Part shown: positions 37,421 to 48,017 of the stretch, in pieces
Numbering within the stretch: the stretch's first letter is position 1
Layout of the letters: each line of letters opens with the position of its first letter
Origin: Hydractinia symbiolongicarpus
Lineage: Eukaryota > Cnidaria > Hydrozoa > Anthoathecata > Hydractiniidae
Length of the DNA stretch: 64,000 nt
Direction: 5' to 3'
NCBI RefSeq assembly: GCF_029227915.1
Contig: NC_079885.1
Coordinates: forward strand, 3,410,001 to 3,474,000
Notes under the pieces: model-generated
The model's database searches: none
What the model saw: the letters and a program-made list of their open reading frames with translations, nothing else
Told to the model about the DNA's origin: nothing
Translations under genes and position numbers: made by a program

Positions 37421-40400
37421 CGAGAATCACTTCAATTAAGTCCCACAGGCAATCGCTTCACTGTCAAAAGCAATGCAACTTAGTAATATCGGGAAAAAAT
37501 CACTAAATACATATTGGTACGAGTATGTGACGTAACCGTTGTAGTTGAAACGGACTGATACCTTTGGAAAGTCAATGAAATGTAGTATTTGAAACTGCCT
37601 CTATTTCTTCAGCGCGCGCTAACGGCTAGGATTGGTCCCACAGTAAAAAATGTCTTTTTTTATCTAAATTTTTAAGTGAAGCGCTACCATTGGGCCGAGT
37701 GTAATCGCTGAATTGCAGCAATCATTTCAAATTAAGAAAAATGTTATTCCTTGGGTCTAATTGTCTCATTTATCACATTTATGAGCTCAAAGTCCAATAT
37801 CAGTTCAATTAAGTCCCACAGTCAATCCTTTCACTGTTAAAAGCGATGCAACCTAATAATATCCGAATACTATCGCTAAATACATGTTGGTACGAATATG
37901 TGACGCAACCGTTGTAACTCAAACGGATTTATATCGCCAGATGGTCAATGAAATGTAGTTTTTGAAAATGTTTCTATTTCTTCAGCGCGCGCTAACGGCT
38001 AGGATTGGTCCCACAGTACAAAAAGACTTATTTTATCTAATATTTTAAGTGAAGCGCTACCACTGGGACGAGTGCAATCGCTGAATTGCAGCAATCATGT
38101 CAAATTAGGAAAAATGTTATTCCTTGGAAGCCAATTGGCTCATCTATCACATTTATAAGGTCACAGTCCAGAATCACTTCAATTAAGTCCCACAGGCAAT
38201 CGTTTCACTGTCAAAAGCAATGCAACTTAGTAATATCGGAAAAAAATCACGAAATACATGTTGGTACGAATATGTGACGTAACCGTTGTAGTTGAAACGG
38301 ACTGATACCTTTAAAAAGTCAATGAAATGTAGTGTTTGAAACTGTCTCTATTTCTTCAGCGCGCGCTAACGGCTAGGATTGGTCCCACAGTAAAAAATGA
38401 CTTATTTTATAAAAATTTTTAAGTGAAGCGCTACCATAGGGCCGAGTGTAATCGCTGAATTCCAGCAATCATGTCAAATTAAGAAGAATGTTATTCCTTG
38501 GGTCTAATTGTCTCATTTATCACCTTTATGAGCTCCAAGTCCAATATCAGTTCAATTAAGTCCCACAGTCAATCCTTTCACTGTTAAAAGTGATGCACCC
38601 TAGTAATATCCGAATACTATCGCTAAATACATGTTGGTACGAATATGTGACGCAACCGTTGTAACTCAATCGTATTTATACCGCCAGAAGGTCAATGAAA
38701 TTTAGTCTTTGAAACTGTTCCTATTTATTCAGCGCGTGCTAACGGCCAGGATTGGTCCCACAGTAAAAAATGACTTATTTTATATAAGTTTTTAAGTGAA
38801 GCGCTACCATAGGGACAAGTGAATTGAAACGGATTGATACCGCCAAGAAGTCAATGAAATGTAGTTTTTGAGAATGTCTCTATTTCTTCAGCGCGTGCTA
38901 AAGGTCAGGATTAGTCCCACAGTAAAAAAAGACTTATTTATCTAAATTTTAATTAAAGCGCTACCACAGTGCCCAGCGAAATCGGTAAATTCTAACAATC
39001 ATGAGAAATTAAGAAGAATGATATTTCTTGGGTCCAATTGTATCATTTATCACATTTACGAGGTCAAAGTCCAAAATCAGTTCAATCAAGTCCCACAGTC
39101 AATCCTTTCACTGTTAAAAGCGATGCAACCTAGTAAAATCAGAAAAATATATGGCTAAATACATGTTGGTACGAATATGTGCCGCAACCGTTGTAATTGA
39201 AACGGACTGATACCGTCACAGAGTCAATGTGATGTAGTTTTTAAAACTGTCTCTCTTTCTTCAGCGCGCGCTAACGGCTATGATTCGTCCCACAGTAAAA
39301 AAGGACTTATTTTATATAAATTTTTAATTGAAGCGCTACCATAGGGCCGAGTGTAATAGCTGAATTCCAGCAATCATGTCAAATTAAGAAGAATGTTATT
39401 CCTTGGCGTCCAATAGGCTCATTTATCACATTTATAAGGTCACAGTACAGAATCACTTCATTTAAGTCCCACAGTCAATCCTTTCACTGTCAAAAGCAAT
39501 GCAACTGAGTAATATCGGAAAAAAATCACTAAATACATGTTGGTACGAATACGTGACGCAACCGTTGTAATTGAAACGGATTGATACCGCCAAGAAGTCA
39601 ATGAAATGTAGTTTTTGAGAATGTCTCTATTTCTTCAGCGCGTGCTAAAGGTCAGGATTAGTCCCACAGTAAAAAAAGATTTATTTATCTAAATTTTAAA
39701 TAAAGCGCTACCACAGTGCCCAGCGAAATCGGTAAATTCTAGCAATCATGAGAAATTAAGAAGAATGATATTTCTTGGGTCCAATTGTCTCATTTATCAC
39801 ATTTATGAGGTCAAAGTCCAAAATCAGTTCAATCAAGTCCCACAGTCAATCCTTTCACTGTTAAAAGCGATGCAACCTAGTAAAATCAGAAAAATATATG
39901 GCTAAATATATGTTGGTACAAATATGTGACGCAACCGTTGTAATTGAAACGGACTGATAGCGTTACAGAGTCAATGTGATGTAGTTTTTAAAACTGTCTC
40001 TCTTTCTTCAGCGCGCGCTAACGGCTATGATTCGTCCCACAGTAAAAAAGGACTTATTTTATATAAATTTTTAATTGAAGCTCTACCATAGGGCCGAGTG
40101 TAATAGCTGAATTCCAGCAATCATGTCAAATTAAGAAGAATGTTATTCCTTGGCGTCCAATAGGCTCATTTATCACATTTATAAGGTCATAGTACAGAAT
40201 CACTTCAATTAAGTCCCACAGTCAATCGTTTCACTGTCAAAAGCAATGCAACTGAGTAATATCGGAAAAAAATCACTAAATACATGTTGGTACGAATACG
40301 TGACACAACCGTTGTAATTGAAACGGACTGATACCGTTAAAGAGTCAATGAAATGTAGTTTTTAAAACTGTTTCTCTTTCTTCAGCGCGGGCTAACGGCT

Positions 40401-42725
40401 AGGATTAGTCCCACAGTAAAAAAAGACTTATTTATCTAAATTTTAAATAAAGCGCTACCACAGTGCCCAGCGAAATCGGTAAATTGTAGCAATCATGTCA
40501 AATTAAGAAGAATGATATTTCTTGGGTCCAATTGTCTTATTTATCACATTTATGAGGTCAAAGTCCAAAATCAGTTCAATCAAGTCCCACAGTCAATCCT
40601 TTCACTGTTAAAAGCGATGCAACCTAGTAAAATCAGAAAAATATCGCTAAATATATGTTGGTACGAATATGTGACGCAACCGTTGTACCTGAAACGGACT
40701 GATACCGTTACAGAGTCAATGAGATGTAGTTTTTAAAACTGTCTCTCTTTCTTCAGCGTGCGCTAACAGCTATGATTCGTCCCACAAAAAAACTGACTAA
40801 TTTATCTAAATTTTTAAATAAAGCGCAACCATAGGGCCGAGTGTAATCGCTGAATTCCAGCAATCATGTCAAATTAAGAAGAATGTTATTCCTTGGAGTC
40901 CAATTGGCTCATTTATCATATTTATAAGGTCACAGTACAGAATCTTTTCGATTAAGTCCCAGAGTCAATCGTTTCACTGTTAAAAGCGATATAACTTAAT
41001 AATATCGGAACAATATCACTAAATACATGTTGGTACGAATATGTGACGCAACCGTTGTAACTCAAACGGATTTATTCCGCCAGAAATTCAATGAAATGTA
41101 GTTTTTGAAAATGTTTCTATTTCTTCAGCGCGCGCTAACGCCTAGGATTGGTCCCACAGTACAAAATGACTTATTTTGAATAAATTTTTAAGTGAAGCGC
41201 TACCATAGCCGAGTGTAATCGCTTATTTCCAGCAATCATGTCAAATTAAGAAGAATGTTATTCCTTAGAGTCCAATTCGCTCATTTATCACATTTATAAG
41301 GCCACAGTACAGTATCACTTCAATTAAGTCCCACAGTCAATCGTTTCACTGTCAAAAGCAATACAACTTACTAATGTCGGAAAAAAATCACTAAATACAT
41401 GTTGGTACGAATACGTGAAGCAACCGTTGTAACTTAGGCGGATTGACACCGTTAGAAAGTCAATGAAATGTAGTTTTTGAAAATGTTTCTATTTCTTCAG
41501 CGCGCGCTAACGGTTAGGATTGGTCAAACAGTAAAAAATGACTTTTTTATCTAAACTTTTAAATAAAGCGCTACCACAGCGCCCAGCGAAATTGATAAAT
41601 TCCAACAATCATGTCAAATTAAGAAGAATGTTATTTCTTGGGTCGAATGGTCTTATTTATCACATTTTTGAGGTCAAAGTCCAAAATCAGTTCAATTAAA
41701 TCCCACAGTCAATTCTTTCACTGTTAAAAAAGATGCAACCTAGTAAAATCAAAAAATATCGCTAAATACATGTTGGTACGAATATGTGACGCAACCGTTG
41801 TAACTCAAACAGATTGATACCGCTAAGAAGTCAATGAAATGTAGTTTTGGAGAATGTCTCTATTTCTTGAGCGCGTGCTAACGGTCAGGATTAGTCCCAC
41901 AGTAAAAAAAGACTTTATTATCTAAATTTTAAATAAAGCGCTACCATAGGGCCGAGTGTAATCGCTGAATTCCAGCAATCATGTCAAATTAAGAAGAATG
42001 TTATTCCTTGGAGTCCAATTGGCTCATTTATCATATTTATAAGGTCACAGTACAGAATCTTTTCAATTAAGTCCCAGAGTCAATCGTTTCACTGTTAAAA
42101 GCGATATAACTTAATAATATCGGAACAATATCACTAAATACATGTTGGTACGAATATGTGACGCAACCGTTGTAACTCAAACGGATTTATTCCGCCAGAA
42201 ATTCAATGAAATGTAGTTTTTGAAAATGTTTCTATTTCTTCAGCGCGCGCTAACGGCTAGGATTGGTCCCACAGTACAAAATGACTTTTTTATCTAAACT
42301 TTTAAATAAAGCACTACCACAGCGCCCAGCGATATCGGTAAATTCCAACAATCATGTCAAATTAAGAAGAATGTTATTTCTTGGGTCCAATTGTCTCATT
42401 TATCACATTTTTGAGGTCAAAGTCCAAAATCAGTTCAATTAAGTCCCACAGTCAATCCTTTCACTGTTAAAAAAGATGCAACCTAGTAAAATCAGAAAAA
42501 TAACGCTAAATACATGTTGGTACGAATATGTGACGCAACCGTTGTAACTCAAACGGATTGATACCGCCAAGAAGTCAATGAAATGTAGTTTTTGAGAATG
42601 TCTCTATTTCTTCAGCGCGCGCTAACGGTTAGGATTGGTCCCACAGTAAAAAATGACTTTTTTATCTAAACTTTTAAATAAAGCGCTACCACAGCGCCCA
42701 GCGAAATTGGTAAATTCCAACAATC

Positions 42726-42728
42726 ATG
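42726..42728. repeat. Left 3-bp target site duplication (ATG)
   Basis: The satellite monomer reads CAATCATG and then the transposon begins. After the transposon the sequence resumes ATGTCAAATTAAG. The intact monomer has CAATCATGTCAAATT once, so ATG is duplicated at 42726-42728 and 48051-48053. Confidence 0.9.
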
Positions 42729-42761
42729 CACGGCGGGTAAAAACGGTCCAAGAAATGCTTA
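42729..42761 (+). repeat. Left terminal inverted repeat, bipartite
   Basis: CACGGCGGG at 42729-42737, a 15-bp non-matching spacer, then AAATGCTTA at 42753-42761. Both 9-bp blocks are present in inverted form at the right end at exactly the same distances from the tip. Conserved blocks separated by an unconserved spacer suggest two transposase contact sites. Confidence 0.88.
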
Positions 42762-42820
42762 TCAAAAGCGTCCGCGTTTTTCGGCCCGTAGGTTTTTAAA
42801 AACGGTCGAGGACCGTAAGT
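42738..42820. repeat. Subterminal AAAAACGGTC repeats, left end
   Basis: AAAAACGGTC occurs at 42739-42748 and 42798-42807. The inverse GGACCGT occurs at 42810-42816, complementary to ACGGTCC at 42743-42749. Short subterminal repeats in both orientations are typical candidate transposase binding sites. They are not seen at the right end, so the element's ends are asymmetric. Confidence 0.55.
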
Positions 42821-43867
42821 ATTATATCTTTGGTACATGGTACCATACTTTTATCTGGTATGTGTTTTAAACGTGTCTGATGGTTTTACGAGCGCTAGAA
42901 TTTGAAAGTCGAATAAATTTTCTTTCGATCGAATATAAACATGCTTATGTTGAACATCGTGGAATGTCTTTTTAGCTGTCTTGAAATAGTGCCTCTTTCA
43001 ATTTTACCCTTCCAGTAACAAACTTTGTTGGGTATAGAATAGTATTAAATGGTATTATTTTTCTATTTGAAGGCATTAAAACGCAAGTTGTAAGACGAAT
43101 CTTCAATTCTGTTGTTTTACATTTTTTAATTTTGAAGTTTTTTTGGTAAATAAAAGCAACGGAAGTATAGGAAAATTGTAGTAAGCTACGTATGGCAGTC
43201 TCAGGAATTAAGAAATGGCGGCCATTTTTAAATTGTTTCTTTTTTATTATATTCTGTAAACTAAGGTGTGTTAATGGTCTATCTGGCTATGTCCTATGAG
43301 TATAAGTATATTTTAGGTCTCATATAGCCGACTTCTCAATTTTTCACAATATATACAAGAAACCCATCCATATAAAAAAAATTAAAACTTGTCTTTAAAG
43401 CTAGCTAGCTAGCTAAATATTTTGTGGATGTGTTGTCCCATTGTATAGCTATAGCTAGCTATGCTTTATTCTGACTAAATTTTCTCATGTATTAATTTTT
43501 TCGCAAGTTTTCATTCATCCACAAGTAACAAGGAAAAATTTAGGGTTTTTAGGCAAAATAGATGCGTTAAACCGTAGCTAGCTAGAGTTCTGTGTATAGA
43601 TGAGCGAATGTTTACAAAGTTCTGTATATGTACGCGCATTCTTACAGGCAATAAAAGAAGGACCACATAAGAAAAACTATTTCCACTAATTTATATATTT
43701 AAGGAATAAACGATCTAAAAGGAGCTGGAATTGGAATACCGTTTTTTTTAATTAAGAAAAGAAAAATGTTTTTTCCCTATAAATAACGAACTTGTGTTTA
43801 TATATATATACGTTTATTCTTATTTTTTTTAAAACATTCCAAGACATAAAAATTCATTTCTTTGTGT
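42821..43867. other. 5' non-coding region of the transposon
   Basis: AT-rich, with no ORF of note. It contains the palindrome GGTAC-ATG-GTACC at 42832-42844, TAGC simple repeats (about 43403-43416 and 43445-43460) and a TA-rich run at 43799-43811. It presumably carries the promoter and 5' untranslated or unrecognised exon sequence for the two ORFs downstream. I could not assign a specific TATA box or initiator. Confidence 0.6.
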
Positions 43868-44020
43868 CATTCGCCAAAATAAATTCCGTTAATTTTTTTG
43901 TATTCGCCAAATTAAATCCTCGCCAAATTTTATAAAATTTATCATTCGCAAAATTAAATCCCCGCCAAGTATTCCATTTTGGTCATTCACCATTAAATAC
44001 TCTCCAAAATTTATCCACTT
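43868..44020. repeat. Short tandem repeats ATTCGCCAAATTAAATCC-type upstream of the ORFs
   Basis: Four imperfect copies of a phrase like ATTCGCCAAATTAAATCC plus CGCCAAA lie at about 43869, 43902, 43944 and 43984, the last decayed to ATTCACCATTAAATAC. They sit immediately upstream of the first ORF. They could be promoter elements or part of a separate small repeat; the sequence alone does not decide this. Confidence 0.6.
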
Positions 44021-44149
44021 AAGATAGTAAATAAAAATATCCTCTCTTTTTCATCTTCTTTTTCTAAAATGACAGATAATAACTTTTCTTTTCTATATAT
44101 ATATATAATATATATATTTATAATTACCTATGTTTTTAGATCATGTATA

Positions 44150-44653
44150 ATGATGTCAGATTTAATTGATTCATATGCAGAGTTGGACGAAAAAAATATC
44201 CTCGTCATCAATTTAATAAAGTTTCACTTCGATACAATTTTAACATCTCTTAATCGAAAAATTCAAGCAAAACAAACTTTGTATAATCCCTTCAAAGTTG
44301 TCATTAATGAACGTGTCCATTCCGAAATATTTTTAGCTGTTTATAAAGCCATTCGCGACTTCCGCACAGCTTACGGTAGAGAATTGATTGTTAAGAAAGA
44401 CAAAAGTGGTATCATTAAAGAAATTAGTATTATTTTTCACCATCTTGGGTCATTGAAATTCCATTTATCAAACTTGTCTAGCCTTGATATCAATAAAATA
44501 TTCAAAAAGAAGTTTAAAAGCAATGCCGTCGGTGATATAATATGTGACGATGAAAAAAAATGTATTTTACATTACAAAGTGTCAACAAAGACATTAAATA
44601 TAACTGCATCGTACAAAGTTGTCAATCAATATGGTATGGTATGTAGTTATTGA
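44150..44653 (+). CDS. Transposon ORF1, 167 aa, unknown function (possible first coding exon of the transposase)
   Basis: I do not recognise this protein. The open frame extends upstream to an ATG at 44069, but that extension is encoded by a TA-rich microsatellite (residues like FLYIYIIYIFII) and is probably not protein. The start at 44150, or the adjacent ATG at 44153, is preferred. The product is mostly charged and hydrophilic, with the motifs NERVHSEIFLAVYKAIRDF and SLDINKIFKKKFKS, no membrane segment and no cysteine pattern. It lies 55 bp upstream of the transposase ATG on the same strand. Near its end, GTATGT at 44639 is a strong splice donor in phase 0 and could splice to TTTTCCCAG at 44756. 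That would remove its last four codons and fuse 163 residues to the transposase. Either an accessory protein or the transposase N-terminus is possible. Confidence 0.6.
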   Translation: MMSDLIDSYAELDEKNILVINLIKFHFDTILTSLNRKIQAKQTLYNPFKVVINERVHSEIFLAVYKAIRDFRTAYGRELIVKKDKSGIIKEISIIFHHLGSLKFHLSNLSSLDINKIFKKKFKSNAVGDIICDDEKKCILHYKVSTKTLNITASYKVVNQYGMVCSY

Positions 44654-44756
44654 CAGAATTGGATTTTTATCCTAGTTAAATGTTTTTATTTTGTTGTATT
44701 TCTATGCCATGCCTCCTAAAGGAAAGTCAAAGGCACAAAACATTAAGTTTTCCCAG
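44639..44756 (+). other. Candidate 118-bp GT-AG intron joining ORF1 and ORF2
   Basis: The donor GTATGT at 44639 falls exactly between codons of ORF1 (after residue 163 from the 44150 start). The acceptor TTTTCCCAG ends at 44756, exactly between codons 16 and 17 of ORF2. Removing 118 bp keeps both frames and deletes both the ORF1 stop and the ORF2 start, giving one 939-aa protein. A possible branch-point-like CATTAAG precedes the acceptor closely. The alternative acceptor CCTAG at 44674 would be out of frame. Inferred from sequence only. Confidence 0.45.
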
Positions 44757-47087
44757 TTAGGAAAATATACATCAAACAGAAAAAAAATCAACGATATGGA
44801 TTTGAAAATTTCAAATCAGAGTAACCTAATTGAGGAAAAACAAAAACAATTAGCAGCATTGAGCAGTGAGATAACTTTGATTGAAAGGGATGTTGATAAG
44901 TTAAGAAATAGATTAGCTAGAAAAAGAAAACGTGTTAGACACCTAAACTATGAGTGTAGTAAGAATAGAGTGGACTCTGAAGTCAAATTTAGCATCAGCA
45001 AGGTAACAGCTGAGAGGCGTAGTAAATTCCCATCATCTAGTGATTTAAATAGATCAGCAAAAGATACACGTCGTCTGGAAACATTTGAAGCTTGTTCTGC
45101 CATTCACGGAGGGTCTAAGGAATCTGTTCAGCCGGTTATGTTTGGTATGATTGACACATTGTGTTCGAAAATCCCCTCAAAAATGTTTGCAAAAAGTTTA
45201 TTGAATGCTAAATCATCTGTAGTAAAACAGATAAAGGAAACTACCATCAAAATAGCAAATGAAGAATTTTACAATTCAGAAGATAATAAACTACGTTCTC
45301 TCAATGTTTTTTACAGCCACAATGTCATGGGGAAAGCTAAATACATGGCAATTAGAAAGGCAAATAGAATTTCCCAGAATAAACAGAATTCAGTGGTTAA
45401 TTATATTCAGTATCCTCATTTAGCAACCATTATCAATAACATTGATATAGGAACACTACATGACATACATCCAACTCTAACCTTTGGAGATGAAACAAAA
45501 TCAGTTACAGGAAATTATAGATCGTGTGATGAATTTTTGTTACGATTGGCAAAATTCTATTTAAAAGTGAATCGTCAACGGAGTGACAAACTAAAAACAT
45601 TCAATATGCTTGAAAAAAAAGATTTTGAATCTTTTCTGTTTGTATTTGCTCTTGGTGGGGATGGAGCTCCTATTTGTGGTATGTCATTTTTAGTCTCTTT
45701 TCTTAATGTTGGTAATCGGATATGCAGCAGCTCCGAAAACTTTTTAATTTTTGGTGGTGATACTGAGGAAAATTCTACTGTTGTACGCAATTATGTTCTC
45801 AAGTTGTTGTCGGACGTGAAGTTTTTGGAAAGTCAGGTTTTCACTGTTTATGTTGATGAAGTTGCCTACAAAGTTGAATTTTTATTGGGTGAATTACCTA
45901 ACGATATGAAGATGTTGGCTTTTTTGGCTGGGGAACTAACAAATTCAGCCTACTACTTTTCAACGTTCGGAAATGTAAATAAAGATAATTCAGCCAAATT
46001 TGAATATACATACGGAACCAAGCAAAGTGACAAATGGATGCCCTTCAACTATCACAAACGCATAAGTGATGCCAAAAAGGTTGAAGGTAAAAAAAAAGAA
46101 ATCGAAGTTAAATGCAAAGGAAATAGTGCAACGAAACGTAGTAACTTGACATCTTATATATCTAAAGTTTTGAAAGGTAGACAAGAAGAAGTCCCCTTGG
46201 TTGGCCATTATATTGATAAAGCAAAAGGCGAACCTCTTCATCTGAAGAACAATGTCGTCAAAGAGCACTTCATGAAGTTATTCAATCTATGTTTGGCAAC
46301 TGCTCCATTGAATTCCTACAAAGCATTTAAAGATATACCTTCCTCACATGCTTTAATTAAATTTGTTAATTTTATACGTTCAGCAATGGGATGTAATTTT
46401 TTGTCGAAAAAAATTATCCGGTGGTTTAATGAAAGCAGTTCTAAGAATGAAAGTAGTTTCACTTTTCGTTTTCGTGGAAAGGAGAGTAAAGCCTTTCTTT
46501 GTCATTTCCCAGAATTAAATTTACTTATTTTAAATGAATTGAAGAGTGAACAAATGAAAATAAGGCTGCATCAAATCCATTTTCAGTTCATATGTTTGCG
46601 AAAAATTATTTCACTATCAGTACGTGTAGAGAATTTCAATTTGGAACTTTTAAAAGATTTAAAGAAGCAATGTAAACTACTTTTCAAGTCAAGCTGTTGG
46701 TATGATGTAAGCGTCTCACCCAGTTTATGGACTTTATGTAACTGCATACCTTTCCATGCTGAAAGTACTTTGCTGTGCTACGGTTTCGGAATTGGATGTA
46801 ATAGTATGGAAGGGCGGGAGCAAAAGCACCAGATGATTGTAAAGTATTCTAACAATACCACTTTCCAATGTCGCTGGCCAAGAATTTTCCGTCACGAGTA
46901 CATACAATTGTTGCATCTGAGAGAAAACGGTTACGATAAGTTGCACTATGTTTCAAGAGGATCTGATTACATACCAGAGAGAGATATGTGTTGTGAACAT
47001 TGCTTGCTGCTTGTTAGAAATAACTTGAAATGCCAACTATGTGAGAGTGCTTTCATGAAAAAGGTTTTTTCTGATTTAGAAATTTAG
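44709..47087 (+). CDS. Putative DDE transposase, 792 aa, RAG1/Transib-like motifs
   Basis: The frame opens at a TTG at 44691, but the first ATG is at 44709 (MPPKGKSK), used here. Residues about 28-87 are a predicted coiled coil ending in the basic run ARKRKRVRH (DNA-binding or nuclear targeting). Core motifs: GGDGAP with D318; NDMKML with D399, followed by GELTNSAYYF; and SMEGREQKHQ with E701 and E704. These match in order and context the RAG1 regions around D600, D708 (GYDEKL, then GLEASGSVYIC) and E962 (SEGNES), so D318/D399/E704 are the proposed catalytic triad. The RAG1-type CxxC after the second Asp is absent. H683 lies 21 residues before E704, near where RAG1 has a zinc-binding His. The C-terminus has C762-x2-C765-x9-C775-x2-C778, a possible zinc ribbon. 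No frameshift or stop. Similar uncharacterised proteins are, from memory, multicopy in cnidarians. Confidence 0.8.
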   Translation: MPPKGKSKAQNIKFSQLGKYTSNRKKINDMDLKISNQSNLIEEKQKQLAALSSEITLIERDVDKLRNRLARKRKRVRHLNYECSKNRVDSEVKFSISKVTAERRSKFPSSSDLNRSAKDTRRLETFEACSAIHGGSKESVQPVMFGMIDTLCSKIPSKMFAKSLLNAKSSVVKQIKETTIKIANEEFYNSEDNKLRSLNVFYSHNVMGKAKYMAIRKANRISQNKQNSVVNYIQYPHLATIINNIDIGTLHDIHPTLTFGDETKSVTGNYRSCDEFLLRLAKFYLKVNRQRSDKLKTFNMLEKKDFESFLFVFALGGDGAPICGMSFLVSFLNVGNRICSSSENFLIFGGDTEENSTVVRNYVLKLLSDVKFLESQVFTVYVDEVAYKVEFLLGELPNDMKMLAFLAGELTNSAYYFSTFGNVNKDNSAKFEYTYGTKQSDKWMPFNYHKRISDAKKVEGKKKEIEVKCKGNSATKRSNLTSYISKVLKGRQEEVPLVGHYIDKAKGEPLHLKNNVVKEHFMKLFNLCLATAPLNSYKAFKDIPSSHALIKFVNFIRSAMGCNFLSKKIIRWFNESSSKNESSFTFRFRGKESKAFLCHFPELNLLILNELKSEQMKIRLHQIHFQFICLRKIISLSVRVENFNLELLKDLKKQCKLLFKSSCWYDVSVSPSLWTLCNCIPFHAESTLLCYGFGIGCNSMEGREQKHQMIVKYSNNTTFQCRWPRIFRHEYIQLLHLRENGYDKLHYVSRGSDYIPERDMCCEHCLLLVRNNLKCQLCESAFMKKVFSDLEI

Positions 47088-48017
47088 ACACCGTTTTTTG
47101 TTTAAAAGTTCAGTATGTTGATAGTTCGTGTTAGATGTATATTTTCCTTATTTCCTTATTCTGCTATATACTTTTTGTTTGCATAACATTTGCAATGTAT
47201 ATTTGTGAATCAGTGAGATAGTGTCTTTCGCAAGAGTATGAATATTAATTTTCCCAATTAGAAAGCTCAAAGAAATCAATTTTTTAATATAAATGTGTGT
47301 GAATTAATGTTTTGTCAGAACATTTGGTACATAAATGTTTACGACGTAATCATATAGAAAGTATGGTGACTATTACAGCATAAAATTTATAATATTTACA
47401 TCAAAGAATATGTATTTTATACAAATATATTTTATTTTTATGAGCATGGCAATGCCAAATTTTCTCTTGCAAAAGAAAACAAATTCTAGATCATCATCAT
47501 TTTTTTCTGTGAATAGATGTTATAAAACACTAGCTATATGATAGTTTATATTTTATTAAAAAAAAGTTTTCATAGTTCATATGTTTTATTTAAACAGAGT
47601 TGTTGTGTTATTATTTGCTTCATATTGAGATACAATGTGTCACAAAAGTAGTTTTTGTTGTTTGACTGTCCTGTGTGTTCTGGCAGCTAGCTAGCTGTGC
47701 TGCCTCCATCCCATCTTCTTTTTATTTTTTATTATATGCAATAATGAGTAACGGTAGCTACGAAAGCCATAAAATAACAATAATTTATCCATTTTTTACT
47801 CGTTATATACCAAATCAAAACTTTAAACACTTGCAGCAACCTTTCAGTGTGTTTAGCCAGGTAGCCATTTTTATTTTTCTACAAATCTCTCCATCGCGCT
47901 GCTGTTGTACCTGCTATTGTGAAAACCTAGGTTGCAATTGAAGGAGTGTCGAATTGCGGCGCAAACTCCATGTAACAATCCTTGACAAAATAGCCAGGCC
48001 GTTTGAAAAATACGAGT
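47088..48017. other. 3' non-coding region of the transposon
   Basis: AT-rich, without a credible ORF. An ATTAAA at about 47554 could serve as a polyadenylation signal. A short TAGCTAGCTAGC run lies at about 47683. The inverted repeat TTGCG-G-CGCAA lies at about 47954. A reading frame at 47675-47941 lacks an ATG start and looks random. Confidence 0.6.

Larger units (their letters stand above)
5340..42728. repeat. Tandem satellite array, segment B (about 100 monomers)
   Basis: Continuous head-to-tail monomers of about 372 bp in the same orientation as segment A. Nearly every monomer has the box AGCGCGCGCTAACGG (variants AGCGCGTGCT, AGCGCGGGCT), GTCCCACAGT, AATCATGTCAAATTAAG, and CAACCGTTGTAACTC followed by AAACGG. 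Two places break register (about 24225 and 38820), and a short deletion removes about 12 bp after AAAAAATG near 35436 and 36170. The segment ends inside a monomer at CAATCATG, where a DNA transposon is inserted. No host gene was seen anywhere in it; all short ORFs are satellite readings. Confidence 0.97.

Noticed and set aside
44069-44149. N-terminal extension of ORF1 that could look like a signal peptide or membrane segment
   Set aside because: Encoded by a TA-rich microsatellite; the hydrophobic run reflects TAT/ATA codons. A start at 44150 or 44153 is more likely.
45575-46946. Minus-strand ORFs of 70-92 aa within the transposase gene
   Set aside because: Shadows of the long plus-strand coding frame.
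47675-47941. 88-aa ORF downstream of the transposase
   Set aside because: No ATG at its start, low-complexity hydrophobic composition, crosses a TAGC simple repeat.
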